Of a stretch of DNA of 64,000 nt, positions 50,291-60,934 are shown one piece after another. Every line of letters begins with the position of its first letter. Within the stretch, counting starts at the first letter, position 1. Source of the stretch: Pomphorhynchus laevis (lineage: Eukaryota > Acanthocephala > Palaeacanthocephala > Echinorhynchida > Pomphorhynchidae); NCBI GenBank assembly GCA_012934845.2, contig WNNJ02001514.1, forward strand, positions 1 to 64,000, written 5' to 3'. A program made the translations under genes and the position numbers. The notes under the pieces are model-generated. The model did not search any database, had not been told where the DNA came from, and was given only the letters and a program-made list of their open reading frames with translations.

Positions 50291-51511
50291 TAAAATTATT
50301 TTCCAGTGATCATAATGGGACATTTAGTGGAAGATGATAAACTCAAGTAAATTTCACTTGAATATACATTTATCTATAAGCCATAAATTAGCAATCAAGC
50401 ATTGATGATTTCTACAAAATTTAAACAGATGGTGCATGTTTATTTGAATAATTGGTCTGTTGTTAATTAAATGAATAAAAAGTATTCATTTAATTCATTC
50501 ATACTTAAATATAAACAGAAAAATCCGAATACCATGTTACAAGTTATACATTAAGTTTTTAATGTTATAATTAAACGAATTAATTATATTTCATGGCTTT
50601 TAATAGCTCTTTATAAACCCATTGCGGAATTTGTACAAAAAGCTTTGTGTTCATAAAGTTGTTGTTTTGACATCCTACCGATTAGTATTCTACGCATCTT
50701 TGACACTGCCACAATTAATATTTTTACTAATTAAACCCCCGTAAAAGTGTATCCTCGATAAAGAATTGTTTATCAAGTTTATTATATGTTACACATTCAA
50801 TTAAAATACACCCACTTTGTCTGGAATTATGTTGTTACAACATTATTTCATACAGCTATCACTCGTTCTCTATCTTAAAAATAGCTGTCGACTTTAAAAT
50901 GAAAATGCTGCAGTACCATATACATTATGTTGTTATCATTACAAAACGAACACTAAAATACATCATCATTAGCTTAATTTACCGGAATTCTACGTATTGA
51001 AATTATTGATTGTCTTCCTTGCATGTCATCTCGTGCATTCTCAAATTTAAAAAATTCAATGCACTTGTTTTACTGATAGAGATCGACTGTTCCCTTACAA
51101 GACAAACAAGGTTGTCCTTTAAGCAGAGAAGATACGCTCTTTACTCGATGCTAGTAAAGCAGCCACATGCCTGCAGTCGAGTGAATCAAAAGAATTAAAA
51201 TAAGAGTTTTCATTTATTATTTCTATTTTATATTATTGCATCTCTAATCCGTGTCGGATTCATCAGACGTTAAGTAGTATACTACCGCTCTGCTATTGGA
51301 ACAAAATAGAACAGACAGGATGAAATCGCCAATATTAAATACATTAACAAATACATTATTAAAATTTATGTGAATAATTACTGTAAACATAAGCAGGAAA
51401 GGAAAAAAATTTAATGGGCAATTGAAATCAGTAACTATGTGAAAAATATATACAATTGGAAATGTACAAATACTGTGTTAATGTAAAAATGAAATCACTA
51501 GATTTTATCAA
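50291..51511. other. Non-coding stretch
   Basis: No gene recognised. A 62-codon plus-strand frame at 51010-51198 has somewhat more balanced codons (IEIDCSLTRQTRLSFKQRR) but no known motif. Confidence 0.4.
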
Positions 51512-51960
51512 CAATAAAGGAGTGACTTTCAAATTGATGCTAATCGCTATATTTAAAGCGGTATTAAATTAAAGAAAAAAAATAAACTAAGATAGTTATA
51601 TTTAATTATCGCTATCAAAATCATCTCCGGAGACGATTATGAAAAGCAACTTCGAAAAACAATTTTTGAAATCGAACAAACATAATAAAGAAGTGACTTC
51701 CAAATTTTAAAGCGGTATTAAATTAAAGAAAAAATTAAACTAAGATAGTTATATTTAAATATCGCTATCAAGATCATCTCTGAAAAGCAATTTCGAAAAG
51801 CAATTTTTTAAATCGAATAAACATAATAAAGGAGTACTTCCAAATCAATATATCAATTAGTGCAAGTCGCTATAATTAAAGAAAAATTAAACTCTCAAAC
51901 TAAGATAGTCATATTTGACTACCACAATCATCATCTCTATAGAAACAGCCTTAAATGCTT
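51512..51960. repeat. Degenerate tandem repeat, about 2.5 units
   Basis: ACATAATAAAGGAGTGACTT-like starts at about 51512, 51682 and 51822. Shared words include AAAGCGGTATTAAATTAAAG, ACTAAGATAGTTATATTTAA and TATCGCTATCAA. Period about 170 then 140 bp. Confidence 0.65.
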
Positions 51961-53880
51961 TATAATTTAATTTTAAAATCTAACAAAAATTTGCTATAAT
52001 TAGACGAAATTGTAATCAATTTTCAAATCGATTTAAATACATAAATAGTTTAACGAAGTTATAAGGTTTGAAATTTATATTAAATAAATAGATATAATGT
52101 GTCATGAATATAATGCTCTCAAGCAAGACATCTCTACACAATGATGTTCTGCTCAGCTGTCTAAATAATTCCGTCTAATAATTATAAGTCCATTTAAATG
52201 CCTTAAATGTTTAAACTTCTTAACGATTTAAATTATAAATTCTTTAATAAAAGCCACATATTTTCTAAACTAAAGTTCATATAAGGCATATTTAAAGTTC
52301 CATATAACTCATACTTTCTAAATTAACTACGTGATCTGTTGTAAATTTTAATATTAAATCTCATATTTGTTAATTACATCTAATTACACATTATAAATTT
52401 TAAAGTTGCCATTTTACAAAGTGTTAAAATAAAAAGTAAAATATTATAATGAAAATATTGAAAATATATATTACAACGTTGAAAAAGCAATATAAAAGTT
52501 GTAGTTAGATCAAATTAAATAGATTTATCTATTATAAAAATTAACAGATGCCAACATTGAAATTATATGATATTAATATTGATATTATACCGACAATTTC
52601 AATATTGATAAAATAGATATAATATCAAAATTGAGATGTGTGCGATAAACAATTAGAGAGCAATAAAATTGTGTATTTGTTCTAAATATCGCAAGTTAGT
52701 GCAAACATTAGTTTCTTTAAAGGTACATAATTGAAGGTGTGAACATGCAATTGGTAATATAATGTCTTAATTAAAAAGAACTATATGTAAACAGAATTGA
52801 ATTTATTCAAAATGAACATTATTTTTTAAATATATTATACTAAATATAGTATAGATATACTAAATATACTAAATATAGTATAGATTATACTAAATATAGT
52901 ATAGATATAACGTATTAAATTTAATTTAGTATTAAAAAATTATTATTAAAATTAAATATTTAAACATTAAAATACAAACTATAAAAATTGTATTTTTCAA
53001 ATACGGAAATATGGTATTTTAGTAGAAAAATATTTTTGTAGAAATTTGTAATCTTTGTCTAATGCATCAAATCGCTCCTTCAATCATCAAATAGTGTTTT
53101 CTGAGTTTTAATTAAATTGAAAATTATAAAATTGTTTTACAAATCCAGCTTCATAATGTGCGATATTAATATTAAGTTATTAAATTAATAGAAATAAAAT
53201 TATAATTCTAAAAGTATATGCTGTATTATAAGTTATATTGTTTTTAACTTGAATATATGAAAGAATACGAATTTTCAAAATATATTTTTAATAAAATATA
53301 TCAAAAACGTTTAAAAGTTCAAATATTATTGAATTAGTTCGTTTATAAAAATCTCATCGCATAAAATCACTCAATTATGATAATCAAATTATCTTTTAAA
53401 ATTAATAAATATCAATATTTAATAATTAATAAATAAATGTTTAATAAATATTTATTAAATAAATAATTTAACAAACATTTGATAAAAATCAACACTTGAT
53501 AAATATCAACATTTTAAAGTAAATATCAACAAGCTATTGGCAATTACTGATTCTTCAACTAATGCCGACGTTTATGTATGGTAGCGCACGTTTGAATTGA
53601 TTTATGAAAATACGTTTAGTAAGAATTATTGGACGTGTAATGTAAATTCCGAAATTTTAGTATAAAATTCATGATGAAAAAAGTTTTAGTAGCAATAATT
53701 ATTGATTAATTATTACTAATTATAATCAATAATTAATCAATAATTATTTATTATTAATTTTTTTTTCAAGAATGCTTACAAGATAAACTCAAATTTATTT
53801 TATTTTTAATACCACACGTCAACATGTTAATGATGCATTTACATATTTAATTGTTGTTTTAGAAGTTAACGAGCGAGGAA
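51961..53880. other. Non-coding AT-rich stretch
   Basis: No gene recognised. At 52845-52912 there is a short tandem of ACTAAATATAGTATAGAT-type units. Confidence 0.4.
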
Positions 53881-53884
53881 ACAT

Positions 53885-53930
53885 AATTTATTTAGTGAAT
53901 TTTCGAATGCAACAGCATTCATCAGATTGT
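53885..53930 (-). repeat. Small hairpin with CTGATGA and GAAA boxes
   Basis: On the minus strand CTGATGA (53925-53919) is followed by ATGC, TGTT, GCAT, TC and GAAA (53904-53901). The helix GAATGC/GCATTC overlaps the boxes. A related hairpin is at 25615-25660. Confidence 0.45.
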
Positions 53931-54278
53931 ATGTTATTTATCCTCCCTAGTCAAATTCTAAAAGAATTGTTTATAAACAAGAGAATATTCAATTGTATTT
54001 TCAATAAGCAGTTAGGATGTATGTAAATGTGTAAATTGACAATAATATAATAATATAATAATATAACGCAATGTATTTTTGTTAAATATGCATTTTACAA
54101 AAATTAAAAAGTGTTTTGAAATCGAATATTTTGATGCTATTTTATGCTAATGAGTGTAAACTCATTAACATAAAAGATGAAAACTTATTGACATTATGCG
54201 AGTAACAGAATACAAAAAATAACATTTCCTTGTAAAATTGAAAAACGTTTTATTAGCAAGCATTATCAATTATAAAAG

Positions 54279-54382
54279 ATGTGATCAGAATATCATAGAA
54301 TCGGTGCAGGTGATCCTTTAATGGATTCTTTAATTTTTTATCAATTTTACTAGATCACCGATTCTATGATCCCCTGATCACA
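54279..54382. repeat. Inverted repeat of about 30-bp arms
   Basis: TGTGATCAG...ATCATAGAATCGGTG facing CACCGATTCTATGAT...CTGATCACA, spacer about 35 bp. No coding frame. Confidence 0.6.
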
Positions 54383-54464
54383 ACAGGGTTAAATATAAAA
54401 ATGAATCTCAAAAAAATGCGGTTTCATAAAGTCATTACATTGAAGGTTACTAAAGAATTTCTAG

Positions 54465-54720
54465 CTTTACTGGATGGTTAGCCTATTCGGTAAAGAGGAG
54501 ATTCACGCATCAAAATAAAATAGGTTCGAATCTGAAAGTGCAAAAAGTGTTAAAAAGAAAACTACAGTGGTACACAACCTTCTGATGAGTTCGGGTTTAC
54601 CATGGCAATGCAGTAGCAGACGAAACAATACTAATATGTCAGGCTAAAATCTAGCAATTGTGAGTCAAGGGGTATGCCGTTGACTGAAATTATGCGATTA
54701 ACATAATCCAAAAAACAGTA
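54465..54720 (+). mobile_element. tRNA-headed SINE-like repeat with hammerhead-like body
   Basis: The head resembles a tRNA promoter: an A-box-like TTAGCCTATTCGG (about 54478) and a B box GGTTCGAATCT (about 54521). They are about 43 bp apart, a distance fitting Pol III genes. The body holds CTGATGA (54582-54588), ACGAAAC (54620-54626) and GTC (54638-54640), the three conserved blocks of a hammerhead ribozyme in type I order. A unique-looking tail CAAGGGGTATGCCGTTGACT follows. Only one copy is in the window, so its boundaries are uncertain. Confidence 0.45.
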
Positions 54721-55900
54721 ATTTTCGTATAAAATTCATTACGCATTTTTTTATAAAAGTGGTTTCATCAAAATAGAAACAATATAAATATAATCTGTTA
54801 TGTTATTGATATTATTTAATATTATTAAATAATATTAAATATTATCTGTATTTTTAAATAAATGTATTTTTAGAATTTAAATAATTTTCTAAATAAAGAA
54901 AAGTTTAGATCAATATGAATATAAGACAAATCAACTATTTGCATCCCAATCTCATGCATCTTAATTAAATCTTCGCCAATTTTTTGCAGCTTATGCATAT
55001 TAAATGTTTTAAGCAATTATATAACACATTAATAAAATATAAAAAAGTTATTGTATTGAAAATGTTGAATAGAGTAAATTTCACAATATTATTTACAGGA
55101 AGATTATAATATAAATTTAGTCAGTATAATACTTTATTTAGAAAAATACTTTATTTAACGAATAGATATACGCACATGTCTACTTTTTATATTCAAAGTA
55201 ATTGAATTTAATTTGTAAATATATAATAAATTTAATTTATATATATTTATCTTGTCCACTACTATCTAGCTTAATCTATTTATTTGATTGTTATATGCTA
55301 GAATTGACTAGATAACTGACGTGTACTTCATTAATATTAGTATAACTAAATGGTTAGAAGTATTTTCTTACGAACTATTGAGCAGAAAATATGCTAAGAG
55401 AATGTATATTATCTAGATATTTTCAAATAATTTTTAATTAATAAAATTAATTAAAAATTAATTAAACGTAATTCATAATTAATTGTGAATTAATTGATTC
55501 AGTAATTAGTAATTAATTATTAGTTGATATATAAATTACTATTTGAGCTTTTATTTAATATTTTAATTATTACAAATTTTAAGTGATAAATATCTCATTG
55601 AATATCATAAGTTATTGTTTTATATTTACATGACAAATATGCAACAATCAATTCGCTCAATTGACGAAATACAAAGCATTTCTAAATACTTTTGTAGCAT
55701 TTCAGAATGTAGCGTTGTGAATCCTAAAGTTGTTAATTATAAATGTTTAAAATAGATAAACTTTTTATTTACAAAATACATTACAAATGAATAAACAATT
55801 AAATATTCGAAACTTCTATTATGCAATATAGATTTTTTATTCATTTTACTTCTGATTTTTCTAAAAAAATAAATGGTTTTTATTAATTTTCATTACTTAA
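54721..55900. other. Non-coding AT-rich stretch
   Basis: No gene or element recognised; ATATTA and TTAATTA runs dominate around 54800-54850 and 55430-55520. Confidence 0.4.
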
Positions 55901-56059
55901 TGAAAATAACGAAAATTTGCAACATTAAAAAAATCAAATTTACAGTTTTAATTAAAATATGATTTTTTCTAAATTAAAACGCAAATTGTTTAAATTTATC
56001 CCCTAAATTATGCCAAGCAACCAAAAGTCATTATTTCTAATCAATATTATTGATAAATA
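55901..56059. repeat. Direct repeat, about 160 bp, copy 1
   Basis: Matches 56312-56474 closely from TGAAAATAACGAAAATTTGC to ATTATTGATAAATA. Copies lie about 411 bp apart. No coding frame. Confidence 0.75.
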
Positions 56060-56311
56060 ACATTGTTATTATTTATTTTTATTTTTAAATATCGTATTTT
56101 GTTCCACCTTTTAAAAAATTGACTTTGTATAATGTAGTGCGCATTTTTTCATTGTATAAAATCAAAAGTATACAGTTTTAATTAATTTTGAAAAGACAAT
56201 ATGTATTTAAAAAAGTATGTACATTTTAATAATTATTAAATCACAATTTAAATTAATTTCGAAATGTCAAAAAAATAAAAAATAAGTTGATAGCACCTGA
56301 TAACGTGCAGA

Positions 56312-56474
56312 TGAAAATAACGAAAATTTGCAACATTTTATAAAAAAAATCAAATTTACAGTTTTAGTTATAATATGATTTGTTCTAAATTAAAACGCAA
56401 ATTGTTTAAATTTATCCCCTAAATTATGCCAAACAACCAAAAGTCATTATTTCTAATCAATATTATTGATAAAT
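56312..56474. repeat. Direct repeat, about 160 bp, copy 2
   Basis: Second copy of the repeat at 55901-56059, with a few substitutions and small A-run length changes. Confidence 0.75.
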
Positions 56475-57017
56475 ATCTATTATTGTTAGTTATTATTTTA
56501 TATTTACGAGACAATAGAAAGTATTGATCTAGAACGGTGTTTCTAATGGATTAAGTGTTTAGAGCTCTCTTTAATATGACGATAAGTTCTTTGATGTTTT
56601 TAATATCTCACAATAGTGTGGTATATATAATAATCTCACATTATCATTGTAAGATAATGATTACTAAATACAAAAATAATCATAACTAATGATATATAGC
56701 GAACTTTTTTAAACTAAGCCATTGCAATTATTATTCAAATTACCGCCAGCTTTCGACTGTTCTAAGTTTTATATTTTGGTTGGCAAAATAACATTTAAAA
56801 TGTCTTCGTTGAAAAGTTTTTCTTTACTTCTTATGCAAAATAGTCCAAAAAATATTTAAATAGATTGAAAACAATTTAATCGTATTCTTATATTTATTAA
56901 TAGATTATTTATTAACAAATAATATATTTCTGAAAATGTTATAACATTATTTTCATAATATTTATAGTATAATCAATAAATTGAATTTGAATGAGGATTG
57001 CGACGGTGTAATAGCAT

Positions 57018-57198
57018 TTAAATTAGAAGAAAGATGGCAAAAACCAACGCAAAATTTATTAAATTGAATATTTCGATGCCTAATAAAAGTATTGATTATT
57101 AAAGTTCTTACAATTGCTGAAGATGATGCCAGCTAGGCATCGAAATATTCAATTTAATAAATTTTGCGTTGGTTTTTGCCATCTTTCTTCTAATTTAA
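57018..57198. mobile_element. Fold-back repeat FB-D with perfect 65-bp arms
   Basis: Arms 57018-57082 and 57134-57198 are exact reverse complements over 65 bp, around a 51-bp centre. The centre ends with CTGAAGA (57117-57123), T and GATGCC (57125-57130), AGCTA, then the arm begins GGCATC (57136-57141), GAAA (57142-57145). The arms are unlike FB-A, B and C. Perfect pairing suggests a recent insertion. Confidence 0.8.
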
Positions 57199-59640
57199 GT
57201 ATAATCAATATAATTATAATATTATAATATTAATTTATAATATTATAATATTATGAAAATTATATTTCTTAAAAATTCTCATATTTCTATTTATAATAAT
57301 TTTTTAATACTCGAAAAATGATCGACGTAAATAAACGCAAATATACAGTGTTAGATTTATTTTATAGAACAAATCTGAAATATATCACACAAAAATCTTA
57401 ATGACAAATAAGATAGCGATATCTTAATCGGATTAAAATATCTACACGACAATATTTCAGACTATCGCAATTCAAAAACATTCCTGAGAATTGTAATAAT
57501 TTATATATTGACTTGATTTATTAATAAAGATCATTTACAAAAATGATTTATTCTTAAAAACAAATATTTTATTGGCATTCATTTATTCCGTGATAATCGC
57601 AATTCAACACATTCTTGATAATTGTAATAACTTAGTTGCTGATTTATTCCTATAAATCATTATACAAATCATAAATTAATAAGTGATTATGTTAATTAAT
57701 CATAGTGGAAAATTAATATTTGAATTTAGAATTTATAAATAATTCAAAATAAAATATAACGACTTGCTTTTGATATGTGTTTTGCCGAATATTGAAAAAA
57801 ATTTAAATGGCTATACATATTATACTAAAATAATTATTTTTAAATCTGTGTTTCTAGGTTGTTTTTGTGTAAGCTATGCGTGTCAAAAAGCTGTTCACAA
57901 ATCAACTGAAACACAGCATTTGTCGAAACTCTTTTCACTATACGTATATTATTGTTGAAGCTGTCTATACTAATATTGTGTGTCCATCGTTACATGCTTT
58001 TGTCGAGACTTGACGGTATGATCAAATAAATCACCGACAGCTCAACCTATGTTTCGATAAAACTTCTGAGAGAGACGGCGGCATCAAAAACGACAGTATG
58101 CTACACTAATTAGTCTAATTTGTCTTTGGACAAACAAGTGTGCATTATTATACATATTTGGCCCCGAAGCTATTACATTAATAAATAACAAGCAATACCG
58201 GAACGGTTATAGACTGCCATTGTAGACTAATAGAAGAGATAACATTTAATTTCAATGACATAAGGTAAGAAACCATTTCATTTAGTAAAATAAATACGTT
58301 TAAATGATTGTAAATTATAAATAATTTGATATACTCCAATATCATGATGTATTTGCACTTTTGTATTACACAGTCTACCCAGTGTCTGAGATGTAATGAA
58401 GCGTTCAACAAATTCAATATTTACGCATATCCGTAATTGCATAGCTAGCGATAATTGCAGACGTTTTATGTTTTAATTTGAAAATAATTAGTGAAAGCTA
58501 TCTGGCTCCGCACTTGCAGAATTCGGCCAGAATGAATGACATTTGTGTTTTTAATATCTTTCTATATTAATTATTGTTTTTTAATCCTTATAAATTCAAG
58601 AATATATGGTAATTAAATACGTAAATTATGAATTTATACGATTATTTGAATTTTATTAAACGTTACGATGACCGAAATAGAAACGGGCTTTCGAAAAGTA
58701 ATTTAAATTATTTAGTAATTTAAATAATAATTAATTAATAATATAATTTAGTAAAACCTTAAAATACTCTTAATAAAGTCCTTATTAGTTAATAAACGAC
58801 TTATCAAATGACTTATTTATTTGTAACAAAGAATTAAGCTATGATTAGATTAAATAGTTAAATAAGAATTAATTATTAAATAATTAAATATTATTTAGAA
58901 TAGATTAAAATTCACCAATTAAATATGTAATTTATGAATTTGTATACTAAATTAATATAAAATTCATATGAAATTAATACTAAATTAATATTATAATTTA
59001 GTATTGAATTATTTATAAATTATATAATTCAAATATAAAACTATCTAATTAATTCTTTATTATCATATCTAAAATAAACATGTACATTCTAAGAGATCAA
59101 TGTGTAAGCATTTAATACATTTAAAGATAAATAAAATTAAGTTTACACAAGTAGAATCAAAATTAAGTCAAAGAGAATTATTATCCGTTACTCTACTTCG
59201 GGTTCTACAAACATTAAACAGAAATCTAAATTTATTAAAAAAAGTCGAAATGTTCACTTTAAAATCAACATTTAATCAAAAATTAGTTTAAAATCATCAT
59301 ATAATGTATTGTATACAATTTAACTAATGAAAGTTTATACTTGCTAATCATTTTGATTATAATATTAAAATGATAATTTGAAGGCTAAAAGTAATATTTT
59401 AAAATATTTTAGTAATATTTTTAATATTTTATAAAACAGCAAATCGAATCATTCAATTTTGAACCTGATAATATTAAAATTCTTCATATAATATTCTTCA
59501 TATATATCTTTTTAGGATCAAGGCGATCCTAAAAAGATTAATAAATAATTATAAATAATATTTTTTTAGCATTTTATTTATAGCAAAAGAAATACCAAAA
59601 ATTTGACTGTGATAAGTTTCAATTAATTAAACTCAGGGTA
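57199..59640. other. Non-coding AT-rich stretch
   Basis: No gene recognised. 57990-58110 is a short patch with normal base use (CCGACAGCTCAACC, GAGAGAGACGGCGGCATC) of unknown origin. Confidence 0.4.
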
Positions 59641-60230
59641 CGCCGTTTGTATAGTACCAGCGCTGGCAGGATGGCTCCTCGTTGATCGTGCAGCCTGGAT
59701 GCATATTGATGCAGACTTGGCCATAACAATGCTTATTTTGGAATGCAATTTTTTATCAGATCATTATAAGTGTGTAATGCCCTGCCTGCACTTAGTGACG
59801 CAATTATTTTGATCGTCAATTCCGCCGCCGGTCCAATAGCGCCGTTTCCTGCGATGACAAAGGGTTTGAACGATGCTCTTTCATACAGGCACACTCTCTT
59901 CTCGTACTTGGCCAATTTCGTCTCTCGTGATATTGGAAATGGGTGGTATTGTTGGAAGCATTTGACGGGGCTAGGTGATAAAATGAGCAATGTCCAATAT
60001 GAACCGCTCCGTCATGCTTTCAAACAATCCACGGCATTCCACGACAAGCCTGGCATCTCGATCTATTGTTGTTGATGATCTCTCAAAAATCACATTTTAA
60101 TCAAGTGGCTGAAGTACTGGCTCGATTGCCACAGCAGGGCTACATTGTACAGTTCTTTTGCAACAAGGTCCCTTAGGATGTTATGCCTGATTGTTAGAAT
60201 CACTCCTGTCTGACAGGAAAGAGTATTTAT
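59640..60230 (-). mobile_element. Degenerate element fragment, family uncertain
   Basis: A GC-richer island with broken minus-strand protein sequence. The clearest part, RASFKPFVIAGNGAIGPAAE, recalls a domain that I associate with proteins encoded near reverse transcriptases in invertebrate and protist repeats. Too short and decayed to place in a family; treated as an old fossil. Confidence 0.4.
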
Positions 60231-60799
60231 AAATAATTAATAATAATGATAATAATAAACGTTAATATTCGTTTAAAATTAATATTGATGTGCCTTTATT
60301 AATTTGCTCATTTTAAATGGAATGTTCTACGTTTGGATATATAAAGTTAACGATTTGTTATAATTTGTTCTGTGTTCTGACCTAATTTGTCTATCGAAAA
60401 AGCTTTGTTGATAAAAAACATTCTATTGCAATATTAAAGCATTGTATCATTTAGAATTTAAATTTGTTTCATTTTTTATTGAAGGTATCATGTCTAAAAC
60501 TTCGTGCGTTTTTATAATAATTGATCGTAATCTGAAGGTAATGCTAGTAATCGATTCAGCTAAGTGAGCCGTCATATTTTATATAATTATAAAATAAAAA
60601 TAAATAAAAATAATAATAACGCTAAATCAATAAATTAAAATTTAATAATTAAATAATAAAATTAATAATTGTTTTTAGATTTTCTATAATTTAAATCAAG
60701 TTAAAAAATAAAAATAAAAAATAAAATTTAAAATAAACGTCATTTTTATGAATTGACTAATAAATAACAGACGTTGTATCAGAATAAGAATTAGAGGTC

Positions 60800-60870
60800 A
60801 TCAGGAGGAACTGCTATGCTATCAGGTTTCGGCCCCTAACTCCTCTACCCAACATAGCAGCGGGGCCAAA
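60800..60870 (-). ncRNA. Structured tail core of the Penelope-like family (possible pseudoknot)
   Basis: CTGCTATG (60811-60818) can pair with CATAGCAG (60853-60860), while GGCCCC (60831-60836) inside that loop can pair with GGGGCC (60862-60867) outside it. That makes an H-type pseudoknot if transcribed with the element. The minus strand reads GGGGCCGAAACCTGATAG. The 8-bp helix is kept in the copies at 8.0 and 22.0 kb, less well elsewhere; the second helix is variable. Whether it is a ribozyme, a priming signal or a processing site cannot be said from this. Confidence 0.4.
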
Positions 60871-60934
60871 TACATGCTAATGATGTATTTCCTCTGAAAT
60901 AACTATCTAGTATCTTATTCTAATGCAAAGTATA

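Noticed and set aside
60811-60867. HDV-like ribozyme in the Penelope-like tail
   Set aside because: The helix order is similar, but only about 12 nt separate the two 3' strands, too few for a P4 helix and the catalytic joining strand.
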